Below are positions 37,536 to 47,787 of a stretch of 64,000 nucleotides of DNA, piece by piece. Every line of letters begins with the position of its first letter. Positions within the stretch are counted from its first letter, which is position 1. The notes beneath the pieces are model-generated. The model was not told the origin of the DNA, searched no databases, and saw only the letters and a program-made list of their open reading frames with translations. Location: positions 4,990,838 to 5,054,837 of the forward strand of contig NZ_CP166730.1 in assembly GCF_041320665.1 (NCBI RefSeq), written 5' to 3'. The DNA is from Comamonas sp. GB3 AK4-5. Lineage in GTDB: Bacteria > Pseudomonadota > Gammaproteobacteria > Burkholderiales > Burkholderiaceae_C. Position numbers and translations under genes: made by a program.

Positions 37536-37584
37536 TCCAGCTTCGCAAGCGAAGTTTGCTTTTCCCCCACCTTGGAGTTTTTGC

Positions 37585-37962
37585 ATGACCGTGTCCACCT
37601 CCGGCCCCATCACCCGCCACCATGTGGGCGCTCGCCTGTCTGAGACCGCCGTCCACCACGGCACGGTGTATCTGGCCGGACAGATCCCCGAAAACAATCC
37701 CGACGGCGATATGCGCGTGCAGACCCAAGAGGTGCTGGGCCATGTGGAACGCCTGCTCAACGAAGCCGGCAGCAGCAAGGCCCATATCCTGTCGTGCAAC
37801 ATCTTCATCCGCGACGCGGCCGACATCACGGTGATGAACGAGGTCTGGGACGCCTGGATCGTCCCCGGCCACACCCCGCCGCGCTGCACCGTGATCGCCC
37901 CCGCCATCAACCCCAAGTACCGTATTGAGGTGGTGGTGATCGGCGCGCAGATCGAGGGCTAA
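37585..37962 (+). CDS. RidA family protein
   Basis: A 125-residue protein of the RidA/YjgF family, trimeric enzymes that hydrolyse reactive enamine/imine intermediates made by PLP enzymes. VYLAGQIPENN and the PPRCTVIAPAINPKYRIEVVVIGA strand with the conserved Arg are present. It shows features of the RidA subgroup with IxNPKY near the end, so it may be a paralogue rather than the main RidA. It follows rsmE by 49 bases, and its stop overlaps the convergent hydrolase by four bases. Confidence 0.9.
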   Translation: MTVSTSGPITRHHVGARLSETAVHHGTVYLAGQIPENNPDGDMRVQTQEVLGHVERLLNEAGSSKAHILSCNIFIRDAADITVMNEVWDAWIVPGHTPPRCTVIAPAINPKYRIEVVVIGAQIEG

Positions 37963-38831
37963 ACCGCTGGAAACTGCTGCACCAGCCACTGCTGCAGCCG
38001 GGCAAACACCGGCGCCGCCAGGTCCTCGCTTTCGTTGAAGATCTCGTGAAACGCCTGCGCAAAGCACTGGGCCTGCAGCACCGCCTGCGGCGCCTGCCGC
38101 GCCAGGGCTGCACTGCCCGCAGGGTCGACCAGGCTGTCCAGCCCGGCCCACAGCAGCAGCGTGGGCACATGCCAGGCCGCTGCCTGGGCCAACACGCGGG
38201 CACCGCCTTGGGCCATATAGCGCGCCATCCGCGCGCTGATGTGCCGGTGCTGTAGAGGATCGCTGTCATAGGCCTCTCCCACGGCCGGGTCGTGGGAGAG
38301 CTTGCCGGAATCCACGCCATTGTTGACGCGCAGATTCGGCAGCAGACTGGGCAGGCTGGCCAGCAAGGCTTTTTGCAGCCCCGACAAATGCAGCGCCAGC
38401 GCGGGCGAGGACAGCACCAGCCCCTCCACCTGGCGCACACCGGACGCCACAAAGTCCGCAGCCACCAGCCCGCCCATGCTGTGCCCCAAAAGCACCAGCG
38501 GCTGCGCGCCCGGCATGCTGGCGCGGGTGGCATCCAGCACCAGGGCCAGATCCTCCTGCAGTCGCCCATCATGGCTCAGCCCACCCCGGGGGCCACCCGA
38601 GCGGCCATGGCCGTATTGGTCATAGGCCCGCACGGCAAATCCCCAGCCATTCAGGCGCCGGGCCAGTGGGGCATAGCGGCCCGCGTGCTCGCCCATGCCA
38701 TGCACGATCAACACCGTGGCGCGCCGCTGCAGCGCGGGTGCCAGCGGCCAGTCGTAAATCGCCAGGGGCGTGCCGTCGGGCGCATGCAGCAAGCTGGGTT
38801 CTGTCGTGCACATCCCGTGGTGGCTTTCCAT
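37959..38831 (-). CDS. alpha/beta hydrolase, monoacylglycerol-lipase type
   Basis: A 290-residue serine hydrolase resembling bacterial monoacylglycerol lipases and lysophospholipases (Hydrolase_4). VLIVHGMGEHAGRYAPLARRL is the oxyanion and substrate entry segment, and the nucleophile Ser is in LLGHSMGGLVAA. The acid is probably Asp in WAGLDSLVDP, and the His lies in QAFHEIFNES. There is no signal peptide, so it is likely cytoplasmic. The ATG at 38831 is used; one at 38813 (MCTTEPS) is also in frame. Confidence 0.88.
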   Translation of the reverse strand: MESHHGMCTTEPSLLHAPDGTPLAIYDWPLAPALQRRATVLIVHGMGEHAGRYAPLARRLNGWGFAVRAYDQYGHGRSGGPRGGLSHDGRLQEDLALVLDATRASMPGAQPLVLLGHSMGGLVAADFVASGVRQVEGLVLSSPALALHLSGLQKALLASLPSLLPNLRVNNGVDSGKLSHDPAVGEAYDSDPLQHRHISARMARYMAQGGARVLAQAAAWHVPTLLLWAGLDSLVDPAGSAALARQAPQAVLQAQCFAQAFHEIFNESEDLAAPVFARLQQWLVQQFPAV

Positions 38832-38864
38832 GTAGTGCCCGGCTCGGGCCTGGTTGAAGTATCA

Positions 38865-38913
38865 AAAAAATAGCTGCCTGCGCAATCTGTATGCGCTGCG
38901 GCAGCTATTTTTT
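38865..38913. terminator. bidirectional terminator-like inverted repeat
   Basis: A 14-base stem, AAAAAATAGCTGCC paired with GGCAGCTATTTTTT, around a 21-base GC-containing loop that itself has TGCGCA/TGCGCT steps. It has T runs on either strand. It lies 18 bases past the dipeptidase stop (minus strand) and so ends that transcript. A related inverted repeat built on TAGCTTGC occurs at 58971-58998. Confidence 0.8.
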
Positions 38914-38931
38914 ATCGCTTGCTGGTGGTGC

Positions 38932-40431
38932 TCAAGCTGTGGTTTCCTCGGCTTGCGCCACCGGCATGGCGGCCATCACCTGGGCCACGGCGGCGGTGAG
39001 TTTCTTGGCATAGGGCACATGCAGAAACTCATTGGGGCCATGGGCATTGCTCTTGGGGCCCAGCACGCCGCAGACCATCATCTGCGCCTTGGGGAAGCCC
39101 TGGCTGAGCAGATTCATCAGCGGAATCGTGCCGCCCTGGCCGATATAGCCGCAGTCAGCGCCGAAATGGGCCTGACTGGCGGCGTTCAAGGCGTTTTCAA
39201 ACCAGGGCGTCATGCCCGGTGCATTCCAGCCGCTGGAGCTGGACAGGCCCTCCCAGGTCACCTTGGCCTGGTAGGGGGCGTTGTCTTCCAGCAAGGCCTT
39301 CATCTCCTGCACGCAGGCGGCGGCGTCCACCAGCGGCGGCAGGCGCAGGCTGAGCTTGAAGGCCGTGTAGGGCCGCAGCACATTGCCCGCGTTTTGCAGC
39401 GTGGGAAAGCCTTCGGCGCCGGTGACGGACAGCGTGGGCTCCCAGGTGCGCTTGAGCAGGGCCTGGACCGGGTCGGTGGTGGTGGGCAGAGCAAACAGCG
39501 TGCTGCCGCCGCAATCATGGTGGGCCCAGGGGAAGCGGCTGTACGTGGCATCGCCCAGGATGGCGGCCGTGGCACGGGTCTGTGCCAGGCGCTCGGTGGG
39601 TACATCGCAGTGGAAGCTGGCGGGCAGCAGCCGGCCGCTGGCACTGTCTTCCAGGCGGTCCAGCACCTGGCGCATGATGCGAAAAGACGAGGGCACCACG
39701 CCCGAGGCATCACCGGAGTGGATGCCCTCGGTGAGGATTTCCACCTTCAGCGTGCCGCTGGCCATGCCGCGCAGGCTGGTGGTCAGCCACAGCTGGTCGT
39801 AATTGCCGGCGCCGCTGTCCAGGCAGATCACCAACTCCACCGCACCCAGGCGGGGGCGCAGCGCGTCCACATAGGGCAGCAGGTCGCGCGAGCCGCTTTC
39901 CTCGGCCGTTTCGATGATGCCCACGATGCGTGGGTGGGGCATGTTCTGGCTCTTGAGCGCCTGCACGGCCGCCACGCTGGCGTAGACGGCATAGCCGTCA
40001 TCCGCACCGCCGCGGCCATAGAGCTTGCCGTCCTCATACACCGGGGTCCAGGGGCCCAGATCGCTGCGCCAGCCTTCGAATTCGGGCTGCTTGTCCAGGT
40101 GGCCATACATCAGCACCGTGGGCGCGCCGGCGGCATTGGCGCCGGGCTGCGTGCCTTCGACCTCGAAGAACAGCACCGGTGTGCGGCCTTCCAGGCGCAC
40201 GATTTCCAACTTCAGGCCAGGTACTTTCTGCGCCTCCACCCAGGTGGCGGCGTTGCGCAGCACCAGGTCCAGCAGGCCTTGCTGCTGCCAGTCGGGCGCG
40301 AACATGGGCGACTTGGCCGGAATGGCAATGTAGTCCTTGAGCTGGCCGACGATGTCCTGGTCCCACTTCTGGCTGACCTGGTCCAGGGCCTGGCTGGCGT
40401 TCAGCGCAGCGGGCGGAATGCGTGCGTTCAT
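38932..40431 (-). CDS. M20-family dipeptidase/peptidase
   Basis: A 499-residue zinc peptidase of the M20 family resembling cytosolic non-specific dipeptidases. Metal ligands appear in VLMYGHLDKQPE (His and Asp), YGRGGADDGYAVYASV (bridging Asp), IETAEESGSRD (Glu pair) and later LDSGAGNYD. A dimerisation lid domain is inserted at about 220-390. No signal peptide is seen. It stands between the lipase-like hydrolase and the diguanylate cyclase with gaps on both sides, so it is probably transcribed alone. The substrate is likely short peptides from turnover. Confidence 0.9.
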   Translation of the reverse strand: MNARIPPAALNASQALDQVSQKWDQDIVGQLKDYIAIPAKSPMFAPDWQQQGLLDLVLRNAATWVEAQKVPGLKLEIVRLEGRTPVLFFEVEGTQPGANAAGAPTVLMYGHLDKQPEFEGWRSDLGPWTPVYEDGKLYGRGGADDGYAVYASVAAVQALKSQNMPHPRIVGIIETAEESGSRDLLPYVDALRPRLGAVELVICLDSGAGNYDQLWLTTSLRGMASGTLKVEILTEGIHSGDASGVVPSSFRIMRQVLDRLEDSASGRLLPASFHCDVPTERLAQTRATAAILGDATYSRFPWAHHDCGGSTLFALPTTTDPVQALLKRTWEPTLSVTGAEGFPTLQNAGNVLRPYTAFKLSLRLPPLVDAAACVQEMKALLEDNAPYQAKVTWEGLSSSSGWNAPGMTPWFENALNAASQAHFGADCGYIGQGGTIPLMNLLSQGFPKAQMMVCGVLGPKSNAHGPNEFLHVPYAKKLTAAVAQVMAAMPVAQAEETTA

Positions 40432-40538
40432 GGGGCGGCTCTCCTATGCAAATCTAGGCCTGTATTGTCCTGCAGCCGCCCACCTCCTTGTGCCAAGGCA
40501 GCCTTGACTGCACGGGTATGCCGTCGCAAGCCGGGCGC

Positions 40539-41780
40539 TCAATGCCGGGCATCGTCGTGGCGCTCCCCAGCGTCCGGGCCGCGGTGGGGCGGGCCGTGCC
40601 CCGGCTCGGGCTGGGCCGGCGCCAGCTGGGCACGGCTGACGGCAGAGAGCACCACCCGGTCACCGCCCTCGTGCTTGGCCTCGTAGAACGCCGCATCGGC
40701 CGTGGCCAGCAGCTCTTCCCAGCACAGCCCTGGAGAGGCATGTTGCACATGGCCGCCCAGGCTGACCGTCACCTCCATGCGGGCGCCTTCGGCCACCACG
40801 GCCTCGGCCCGCACGGCATCGACAATGCGCTGGGCCGTGGACAACAGCACCGCCGGCGAGGCCTGGGGCAGCAGCACCACAAACTCCTCCCCCGCATAGC
40901 GTGCCGCAAAGTCCTGCTGGCGCAACTGGTTGCGCAGCACCCAGGCCACGCGCCGCACCACCGCATCGCCGGCCAACGGGCCATGGCGATCACTGACCTG
41001 CTGGAAATGGTCGATGTCCAGCACCAGCACCCCCAGCGTTGTGCCCTCGTGCGCGGCCTGGGTCAGGGCCAGAGCGGCATATTCCGTCAGCGTGCGCCGG
41101 CTGGGCAGCTGGGTGAGTGCGTCCAGGGTGGCGGCCCGGCGTTCACGCTCGCCGTGGTAGTCGTGCAGCATGCGCACATACCCACCCGCCAGGGTCTGCC
41201 AACCCAGGAACTGGGACAGGCACAGCGCCCACAACATCCAGGCAGGGGCTTGTGCCTCCCCCGCAGCCAGCCAGGCCAGCAAGCCCCCTAGCTGCACCAG
41301 CACCGCCCCCACCACCATGACCCAGCCGCTGCCGGGTGTGTAGCGGCGCAGGCGTTGCAGCCGATAGAGCAACCATCCCAGTTGCAGCCCGCAAATGCCA
41401 ACGCCCAGCGTCCACTGCATGGGCCCGTCGCTGGGCAGCAGCCACAGGCCCAGGAACAGCAGCAGCCAGGGCAGGCCCAGCAGACACAGTGTTTCGTCGC
41501 TCCAGGAGGGCGGGCGCAGGCGTTGCACACACACAGACAGCAGGCTGACACCGCCGATGAGGAGAAAAAGCCCGGCCAGCAGGCTGGTCTGGTAGGGCCA
41601 GCTGCTTTGCATGGCCAGGCACAGGCTGGCACCTCCGAAACAGGCGGTGGCCCCCATGGCATAGGGAAGGCCCAGGCCCCAGAAACGGCGCCCCAGCAGC
41701 CAGAGCAACCCGATCTGGGCCCAGGCCGAGAGCGCCGTCATGGCAAAAGCGGTGTGGAAATCCAATACAGGCAGTGGCAT
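40539..41780 (-). CDS. membrane diguanylate cyclase (GGDEF domain)
   Basis: A 413-residue protein with six or so N-terminal membrane helices (about 5-200) and a GGDEF domain (about 220-385) that makes cyclic di-GMP from two GTP. The active-site motif is AGEEF, a functional variant of GGEEF. The product-inhibition site RxxD is kept in LRQQDFAARYAGEEF, five residues before it. LDALTQLPSRR begins the domain. The last 25 residues are a polar His/Asp-rich tail. ATG at 41780 is preferred because the first helix follows at once. No partner gene is adjacent; the MHYT/HD-GYP pair and a GGDEF-EAL protein elsewhere in the window act on the same messenger. Confidence 0.9.
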   Translation of the reverse strand: MPLPVLDFHTAFAMTALSAWAQIGLLWLLGRRFWGLGLPYAMGATACFGGASLCLAMQSSWPYQTSLLAGLFLLIGGVSLLSVCVQRLRPPSWSDETLCLLGLPWLLLFLGLWLLPSDGPMQWTLGVGICGLQLGWLLYRLQRLRRYTPGSGWVMVVGAVLVQLGGLLAWLAAGEAQAPAWMLWALCLSQFLGWQTLAGGYVRMLHDYHGERERRAATLDALTQLPSRRTLTEYAALALTQAAHEGTTLGVLVLDIDHFQQVSDRHGPLAGDAVVRRVAWVLRNQLRQQDFAARYAGEEFVVLLPQASPAVLLSTAQRIVDAVRAEAVVAEGARMEVTVSLGGHVQHASPGLCWEELLATADAAFYEAKHEGGDRVVLSAVSRAQLAPAQPEPGHGPPHRGPDAGERHDDARH

Positions 41781-41970
41781 GGCAGCGGCGCGAGCAAAGC
41801 GAAGGCCATGATAGGAAGCGGCCCCGGTTTTGCCGCGCACGGCTGTCCAGCCGCCAGTGGGTGTGCAGGCCACCCCATCGCTCTCAAAACAAGAGCATCC
41901 AGCGCTGGTCTGCTATACCTGCAACAGCGTTTTCATACAAAAACTCTGCAGCCTTCGCCCGCCCGACGGC

Positions 41971-43572
41971 TCAGGCCGGCAGACGCGGCGCTGCCATGGA
42001 GGGCGGCAGGGAAGGCATGGGCGCCTGCGCGGACATGCCGCGCGCCTGGGCCTCCAGCCGAAAGCGTGAAACCGCTCCCATCAAGCCCTGGGCCTGCTGG
42101 CGCAGGGCGCCCGCCGCCGCCGCGCTTTCTTCCACCAGGGCGGCGTTCTGCTGCGTGGCCTGGTCCATCTGGCTGATGGCCTCGCCCACCTGGCCCACGC
42201 CCGCGCTTTGCTCGTGGCTGGCGGCGCTGATCTCGCCCATGATGTCGGCCACCCGCTGGATGGAGGCCACGATGTCGCCCATGGTGGCTCCGGCCTGGTC
42301 CACCAATTGGGTGCCCTGGGCCACCTGCTGCACGCTGGCGTCGATGAGCTGCTTGATTTGCTTGGCCGCATCGGCACTGCGCCCAGCCAGGGTGCGCACC
42401 TCGGTGGCCACCACGGCAAAGCCCCGGCCCTGCTCGCCGGCGCGGGCGGCTTCCACAGCGGCATTCAGCGCCAGGATATTGGTCTGAAAGGCGATGGAGT
42501 CGATCACGCCAATGATGTCGGCAATCTGGCGGCTGCTGCTCTGAATGCCCTGCATGGTCTGCACCACCTGGCCCACCACGGCGCCGCCCTGTGTGGCCAC
42601 GGTGCTGGCCTGCTGGGCCAGCTGGTTGGCCTGCTGGGCGTTGTCAGCGTTCTGGCGCACGGTGGTGCTGAGCTCTTCCATGGAAGCGGCCGTTTCCTCC
42701 AGCGCACTGGCCTGGCTTTCGGTACGGGCCGACAGGTCCTGGTTGCCCTGGGCGATTTCCTGGGCCGCATGGGTGATTTCCTGGGTGACGTGCTGCACCT
42801 GGTGCACCAGGTCGCGCAGACCTTGCTGCATGCCGCCCAGCTCGGCCATCAGGCCCTGGGCCTTTCCCCCTGCAACGGGCTGGTGGCGCAGATCGCCATC
42901 GGCCACGCGGCGCAAGGTGGCGCGGGCCTCGGCAGGCTCGCCGCCCAATTCATGGCGCAGCGTGCGCACCATCACCCACAGCAGCACTGCAGCCACGGCT
43001 GCGGCCAACAGCGCCAATGCGGCCGTCAGCCACTGGGCACGCTGGATGGCGGCCTGGGCCTCAGCATGCACCTGGCTGGCAGCGGTGCGGGCGGCCTGCA
43101 ACTGCTCCAGCAAGGCCGCGCGCAGCTGGCGCCAGGCCGGGGTTTCCTGGGCCTTCAGGGCCGCAGCCGCAGCGGCCTGGTCGTGCGCGGCCAAGGCCAC
43201 AACGGCGTCCTGTGCCTGGTTCTGCGCTTCACGCAAGGCCTGCAGCGCCTGTACGGCGCTTTGCTGCGGCTGGCCTTGCACCACGCCCAGCATGGCGCGA
43301 TAGCTGCTGTCGTAGTGCTCGCGTGCGCTGCGCAGATTGTCCACGGCCTGGCGGTCTTCGGGGTTGAGCACGATGTTGCGCAATGCCTGGCCGCTTTGCA
43401 GGCCCTGGGCATACAGCTCCTGCAGGTGGTTGACCAAGGTCTGCTCGGTAGCGATATAGCGCTGGAACTGGGCTTCGGTGCGGGACAGCCCCCACAGGCT
43501 GGCGGCCAGCGCCATCACAAACAGCAGTGCCGGTGCCACGGTGCACCAGATCAATCGGGCAGAAAAACGCAT
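41971..43572 (-). CDS. methyl-accepting chemotaxis protein
   Basis: A 533-residue chemoreceptor. Two membrane helices (about 8-30 and 180-200) bracket a helical periplasmic ligand domain of about 150 residues, rich in Ala and Gln. HAMP and a long signalling coiled coil follow, with the invariant tip [51 protein letters not shown]. Methylation-type Gln/Glu heptads ([14 protein letters not shown] and [14 protein letters not shown]) flank it. No CheR-binding pentapeptide is seen at the C-terminus. The start at 43572 follows AAGGA by about seven bases. The ligand is unknown. Confidence 0.94.
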   Translation of the reverse strand: MRFSARLIWCTVAPALLFVMALAASLWGLSRTEAQFQRYIATEQTLVNHLQELYAQGLQSGQALRNIVLNPEDRQAVDNLRSAREHYDSSYRAMLGVVQGQPQQSAVQALQALREAQNQAQDAVVALAAHDQAAAAAALKAQETPAWRQLRAALLEQLQAARTAASQVHAEAQAAIQRAQWLTAALALLAAAVAAVLLWVMVRTLRHELGGEPAEARATLRRVADGDLRHQPVAGGKAQGLMAELGGMQQGLRDLVHQVQHVTQEITHAAQEIAQGNQDLSARTESQASALEETAASMEELSTTVRQNADNAQQANQLAQQASTVATQGGAVVGQVVQTMQGIQSSSRQIADIIGVIDSIAFQTNILALNAAVEAARAGEQGRGFAVVATEVRTLAGRSADAAKQIKQLIDASVQQVAQGTQLVDQAGATMGDIVASIQRVADIMGEISAASHEQSAGVGQVGEAISQMDQATQQNAALVEESAAAAGALRQQAQGLMGAVSRFRLEAQARGMSAQAPMPSLPPSMAAPRLPA

Positions 43573-43722
43573 CACAAGTCCTTGCAGCACCGGTGCGCGC
43601 CAAAGACTGGGCGCCCCGTCCATCAAACGGCGCAAGTGTGCCCGATCGCGATGAAGACACCATGTCGGGAGCCGCTAGCCCTTGGCAGGCCCGCAGGCAC
43701 CCCAGGGCTGCGCCACTGGCTT

Positions 43723-44916
43723 TCAGCGTGCCTGGTAGGCCTGGATGGCGGCGCGGCCCACGGCCGGGTCGTCGCAGAAGAATCCGTCCACACCCGCGCG
43801 CAAAAAGGCGGTGATGTCGGACTGCACATCGCCGCGCGTGGCGCCGTTTTCCACCGGGTGGGCCTTGAGGCTGGCGGGCAGAAAAGCGTTCTCGGGCCGC
43901 AGCGTCCACACATGCACCAGCAGGCCCGCACGGTGGGCCGCGCCCACCAGGCCCGTGGGTGCGGCGTTCTTGCCGGCCTTGACCGGCACCACCAGGCTTT
44001 TGTGCGGGCCTATGCCCTGGGCGTAGCTAGCGATCTGCGCCAGCCCCTCGGGCGTGAGCATGTCGGCATAGCGGGTGCTGCGGCCGGCGGCCACGGCGTC
44101 ATAGGGCTGGCCTTCGGCGTCCAACAGCTGCACCAGACGGACCTGGCTGCGCGCGCGTATCCAGCGCAGGTTCTCCACCTCAAAGGACTGGACGAACACC
44201 GGCGCCTTGGCGTCGTTCCAGCCATTGGCATCCAGCGCCTTCAGCAGCACCGGCTCCAGCGGCTGGCCTATGGACTGGAAGTAGCTGGGATGCTTGGTCT
44301 CTGGGTAGATGCCTATGGTGCGGCCGGTGCGCACGGTTTCGGCCTTGGCCAGGTCAATGATTTCCTGCAGCGTGGGGATCTGCAGTTGGTCGTTGAAGCG
44401 CACATTGGCCGGGCGTATGGCCGGTATGCGTTCGCGGGCGCGCAGGGTCTTGAGTTCGGCCAGGGTGAAGTCTTCGGCAAACCAGCCGGTGAGCCGCTGG
44501 CCGTCAATGGTTTTGCTGCGGCGGCGGGCGGCGAATTCGCGGCGCTCGGCCACATCGGTGGTGGCCTCCTGCAGGCTGCCATCGGCATTCAGCAGGGCCA
44601 GAGCGTTTTCATGCCGCGCCACCAGCACGCCGTCGCGGGTGATGACCAGGTCGGGCTCGATGAAGTCGGCCCCGGCAGCAATCGCCTCGCGGTAGGCCGC
44701 CAGCGTGTGCTCCGGCCGCAGGGCCGAGGCGCCGCGGTGGGCAATCAAGGTGGGCTTGGGCGGCCAGCCACCCAGGGGACGCGGCGCGGCCGCAGCAGGT
44801 GCCGTGGTGGCTTCCGTGGTGGAGCTGCCGGCGCAGCCGGCCACGGTACTCAGGCCAAATGCGGCCGCAGTGGCGGCGGCGGTGCCCAGCCATTGGCGGC
44901 GATTGGTGGGGTGCAT
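43723..44916 (-). CDS. glpQ: glycerophosphodiester phosphodiesterase, Tat-type lipoprotein
   Basis: A 397-residue exported phosphodiesterase that splits glycerophosphodiesters into glycerol-3-phosphate and an alcohol. The catalytic segment LIAHRGASALRPEHTLAAYREAIAAGADFIEPDLVITRDGVLVARHE holds the two catalytic His and the metal-binding Glu and Asp residues. The N-terminus has a twin-arginine start (NRRQWLG) and a lipobox-like TVAGC at about residue 28, so it is probably Tat-exported and lipid-anchored. The size and layout match periplasmic GlpQ rather than cytosolic UgpQ. The start at 44916 is set by this signal. The hydroxypyruvate isomerase gene lies 121 bases upstream on the same strand. 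Confidence 0.88.
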   Translation of the reverse strand: MHPTNRRQWLGTAAATAAAFGLSTVAGCAGSSTTEATTAPAAAAPRPLGGWPPKPTLIAHRGASALRPEHTLAAYREAIAAGADFIEPDLVITRDGVLVARHENALALLNADGSLQEATTDVAERREFAARRRSKTIDGQRLTGWFAEDFTLAELKTLRARERIPAIRPANVRFNDQLQIPTLQEIIDLAKAETVRTGRTIGIYPETKHPSYFQSIGQPLEPVLLKALDANGWNDAKAPVFVQSFEVENLRWIRARSQVRLVQLLDAEGQPYDAVAAGRSTRYADMLTPEGLAQIASYAQGIGPHKSLVVPVKAGKNAAPTGLVGAAHRAGLLVHVWTLRPENAFLPASLKAHPVENGATRGDVQSDITAFLRAGVDGFFCDDPAVGRAAIQAYQAR

Positions 44917-45037
44917 GCAGGCCTCCGTTGCAAAGGATTTTTCAAACATAGCAGCATCTGCCGCGCTTGCCACCTCGCTTTTGCCTATGCAGGCCTTGCA
45001 AGTGCAAGCGTGGCGCGCAGATGCTGCTCCGATTTTT

Positions 45038-45853
45038 TCAGCTGTCCAAGCCGGCGGCACAGCTTGCTCGGGCAGCGTGCAGCCAGCCCAGCCCCTGGGT
45101 CGTTCCGGCACGCGGGCGGTATTCGCAGCCTACCCAGCCGCTGTAGCCCAGTTGGTCCAACAGCGCGAACAGATAGGGATGATGCAGCTCTCCGATGTCG
45201 GGTTCGTGGCGGTCGGGCACACCCGCAACCTGGATATGGCCCACGCGGCCCGTGGGCAGGTAGTGGCGCAGCTTCATGGCCACATCGCCTTCGACGATCT
45301 GGCAGTGGTAGAGGTCCATCTGCACCTGCACATGGGCCACGCCAATTTCGGCCACCAAGGCATGGGCCTGGTCCTGGCGCTGCAGGTAGTAGCCGGGCAT
45401 GTCGCGGCCGTTGATGGGCTCGATCATCAGCTGCACTCCCTGCTGGGCCGCGGCGGCTGCCGCGTACTGCAGATTGGCGATATAGGTGTGGCGCAGCTGC
45501 GCGTCGTTGGCGTCACGGCCTGCTGGCAACAGGCCTGCCATCACATGGATGCGCGGGCAACCCAGCACAGCGGCATAGGCCAGGGCCTGGTGAATGCCCT
45601 CTCTGAATTCCGGCTCCCGCCCAGGCAGACAGGCCAGGCCGCGCTCACCCGCATCCCAGTCCCCCGGCGGCGCGTTGAACAGCACCTGGGTCAGACCGTG
45701 GCGCTGCAGCTGCTCGGCAATGGCCTGGGGCGTATGGGCATAGGGAAACAGGTATTCCACCCCGGTAAAGCCGTCGCGGGCTGCGGCGGCAAAGCGGTCG
45801 AGAAACGCCAGCTCGGTATAGAGCATGGACAGATTGGCGGCAAAGCGTGGCAT
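45038..45853 (-). CDS. hyi: hydroxypyruvate isomerase
   Basis: A 271-residue TIM-barrel isomerase that interconverts hydroxypyruvate and tartronate semialdehyde in glyoxylate/glycerate metabolism. The family start [37 protein letters not shown], the metal-binding Glu in [14 protein letters not shown], and [14 protein letters not shown] and [10 protein letters not shown] segments are characteristic. It is a lone gene here: glyoxylate carboligase and tartronate semialdehyde reductase, often adjacent, are absent. Related OtnI-type 2-oxo-tetronate isomerase function is the main alternative. Confidence 0.88.
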   Translation of the reverse strand: MPRFAANLSMLYTELAFLDRFAAAARDGFTGVEYLFPYAHTPQAIAEQLQRHGLTQVLFNAPPGDWDAGERGLACLPGREPEFREGIHQALAYAAVLGCPRIHVMAGLLPAGRDANDAQLRHTYIANLQYAAAAAAQQGVQLMIEPINGRDMPGYYLQRQDQAHALVAEIGVAHVQVQMDLYHCQIVEGDVAMKLRHYLPTGRVGHIQVAGVPDRHEPDIGELHHPYLFALLDQLGYSGWVGCEYRPRAGTTQGLGWLHAARASCAAGLDS

Positions 45854-45937
45854 GCACCCATTATGCGAAGGACTGCACCCATGGACGAGCGCCGCCCCAT
45901 GCCGGGGCACAGCCTATAAAACTGGCACAGCCTAAGT

Positions 45938-46018
45938 CAGGGCACCGCGCAAGGGCCGCCCCGCCGCGCCGGTGCCGTCCCCTGCCCGCGAGCGTAGCGG
46001 CCTAGCCGCTCAGGGGGT
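45938..46018 (-). repeat. post-stop repeat, copy B
   Basis: Nearly consensus copy of the four-member family. It ends 8 bases from the metW stop, so in the metW transcript it begins CCCCCTGAGCGGC soon after translation ends. The later GGCACC and GGTGCC arms enclose GGCGCGGCGGGGCGGCCCTT and can pair. Same orientation relative to its gene as the other three copies. Confidence 0.85.
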
Positions 46019-46026
46019 GCTTCAAC

Positions 46027-46611
46027 TCACCCGCGTTCCAAACAAAACACCGCCGTGCTGGCCCGCAGATTGGGCAGGCTGCGGATGACCTGGCCTTCGC
46101 GCAGGCCGAAGGAATCCACCACGTTCAGCTGGTTTTTGTGCGCCAGCAGCTCGAAGTCCTTGTAGGTGCCCACGCGGATATTGGGCGTGTCATACCACTG
46201 GTAGGGCAGGTGGCGCGTGACGGGCATGCGCCCGCGCAGCACGGAAAAACGGTTGGGCCAATGGGCGAAATTGGGGAAGCTCACCACGCTCATGCGACCG
46301 ACGCGCGCGGTTTCGCGCAACATCGTTTCGGCATTGCGCAGATGTTGCAGAGTGTTTATCTGCAACACCATATCGAAGCTGTTGTCTTCAAAAATGGCCA
46401 GGCCTTCATCCAGGTTCAGCTGCAGCACGTTGACGCCGCGCTGCACGCAGGCCAGCAGGTTGGCGTCGTCGATTTCCACGCCATAGCCGCTGCAGCCGCG
46501 CTCGCGCTGCAAATACTGCAAAAAGGCGCCGTCGCCGCAGCCCAGATCGAGCACACGGGCGCCCTGGGGCACCAACTGGGCCAGTGCTTGCATGGTGGGG
46601 GTAGCAGTCAT
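46027..46611 (-). CDS. metW: methionine biosynthesis protein MetW
   Basis: A 194-residue class I SAM-methyltransferase-fold protein needed with MetX for homoserine acylation in many proteobacteria. The SAM-site motif [17 protein letters not shown] is intact, followed by GYGVEIDD and [10 protein letters not shown]. It overlaps metX by four bases (ATGA coupling), as usual for metXW. Published work on the family describes MetW as activating MetX by complex formation rather than by methylating a known substrate. The post-stop repeat copy B follows. Confidence 0.95.
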   Translation of the reverse strand: MTATPTMQALAQLVPQGARVLDLGCGDGAFLQYLQRERGCSGYGVEIDDANLLACVQRGVNVLQLNLDEGLAIFEDNSFDMVLQINTLQHLRNAETMLRETARVGRMSVVSFPNFAHWPNRFSVLRGRMPVTRHLPYQWYDTPNIRVGTYKDFELLAHKNQLNVVDSFGLREGQVIRSLPNLRASTAVFCLERG

Positions 46612-47738
46612 GCGGCAATCTCCTTGGCAATGCCTTCGAAATAGGCGCGCATCGCAGACAGATAGCGCGGGTCGTCCAGCAAAAAGGCGTCGTGGCCATG
46701 CGGGGCGTCGATCTCGGCGTAGCTCACGTCGCGGCCGTTTTGTAGCAGGGCCTGTACGATTTCACGGCTGCGTCCCGGGGCAAAGCGCCAGTCCGTGGTG
46801 AAGCTGACCAGAAAGAACTTGGCCAGCGAGCGCGCCAATGCGGCATGCAGGCTGCCGCCATAGGCCTTGGCGGGATCAAAGTAATCCAGCGCCCGGGTGA
46901 TGAGCAGATAGGTGTTGGCGTCGAAGTAGCTGCTGAACTTGTCGCCCTGGTAGCGCAGATAGCTTTCGATCTGGAACTCGATGTCCTGCGTGGTGAACTT
47001 GATGTCCGGTCCGTCGCGCAGCTCGCGGCCAAACTTCTGGTTCATCACGTCATCGCTCAGATAGGTGATGTGGCCGATCATGCGCGCGATGCGCAGACCG
47101 CGCTCCGGCACCACACCATGGGCGTAGAAGTCGCCGCCGTGAAAGTCCGGATCGGTGACGATGGCGCGGCGCGCCACCTCGTTGAAGGCGATGTTCTCGG
47201 CGTTCAGATTGGGCGCGCTAGCCACCACCACGGCGTGGCGCATGCGCTCGGGGTATTGCAGCGTCCAGCTCAGGGCCTGCATGCCGCCCAGGCTGCCACC
47301 CAGCACGGCGGCCAGCTGCTGAATGCCCAACCGGTCCAGCAGCAGGGCCTGGGCATGGACCCAGTCCTCCACCGTCAGCACCGGAAAGCTGGAGCCATAG
47401 ACGGCACCGGTATCGGGATGGGTGTGCATGGGGCCGGTGGAACCAAAACACGAGCCCAGGTTGTTGACGCCGATGACGAAGAACTTGTTCGTGTCCACCG
47501 ACTTGCCGGGGCCGATCATGTTGTCCCACCAGCCCTCGCTCTTGGGCTGGTCTTCGTAGACGCCGGCCACATGGTGGGAGGCATTCAACGCGTGGCAGAC
47601 CAACACAGCGTTGGACCGGTCGGCATTCAGCGTGCCATAGGTTTCAAACGCGAGGGTGTAGTCACGGATGTGTTTGCCGCTTTGTAAGGGCAATGCATCC
47701 GAGAAATGCATGGATTGCGGTGTGGCGATGAAGGACAT
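46608..47738 (-). CDS. metX: homoserine O-acyltransferase MetX
   Basis: A 376-residue alpha/beta-hydrolase-fold enzyme that acylates homoserine, the committed step to methionine. The nucleophile Ser is in [14 protein letters not shown]. Asp and His of the triad are expected in [15 protein letters not shown]. In betaproteobacteria MetX members work as acetyl- or succinyltransferases; the acyl donor is not decided here. The ATG at 47738 follows directly on the U-tract of an attenuator-like hairpin preceded by a SAM-II-type aptamer, so synthesis should fall when SAM is high. metW follows with ATGA overlap. Confidence 0.95.
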   Translation of the reverse strand: MSFIATPQSMHFSDALPLQSGKHIRDYTLAFETYGTLNADRSNAVLVCHALNASHHVAGVYEDQPKSEGWWDNMIGPGKSVDTNKFFVIGVNNLGSCFGSTGPMHTHPDTGAVYGSSFPVLTVEDWVHAQALLLDRLGIQQLAAVLGGSLGGMQALSWTLQYPERMRHAVVVASAPNLNAENIAFNEVARRAIVTDPDFHGGDFYAHGVVPERGLRIARMIGHITYLSDDVMNQKFGRELRDGPDIKFTTQDIEFQIESYLRYQGDKFSSYFDANTYLLITRALDYFDPAKAYGGSLHAALARSLAKFFLVSFTTDWRFAPGRSREIVQALLQNGRDVSYAEIDAPHGHDAFLLDDPRYLSAMRAYFEGIAKEIAA

Positions 47739-47739
47739 G

Positions 47740-47774
47740 AAAAAACCCGGCATCGCTAAAAACGAGGCCGGGTT
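47740..47774 (-). terminator. riboswitch-controlled intrinsic terminator before metX
   Basis: Reading the minus strand, AACCCGGC-C-UCG pairs with CGA-U-GCCGGGUU (one mismatch) around UUUUUAG, followed at once by six U's and then the metX AUG two bases later. As a terminator it lies in an odd place, immediately before the gene, which fits a riboswitch expression platform. Its loop and 3' flank (47755-47765) can instead pair with the aptamer's 3' end. Confidence 0.82.
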
Positions 47775-47787
47775 CATACAAGCGGTT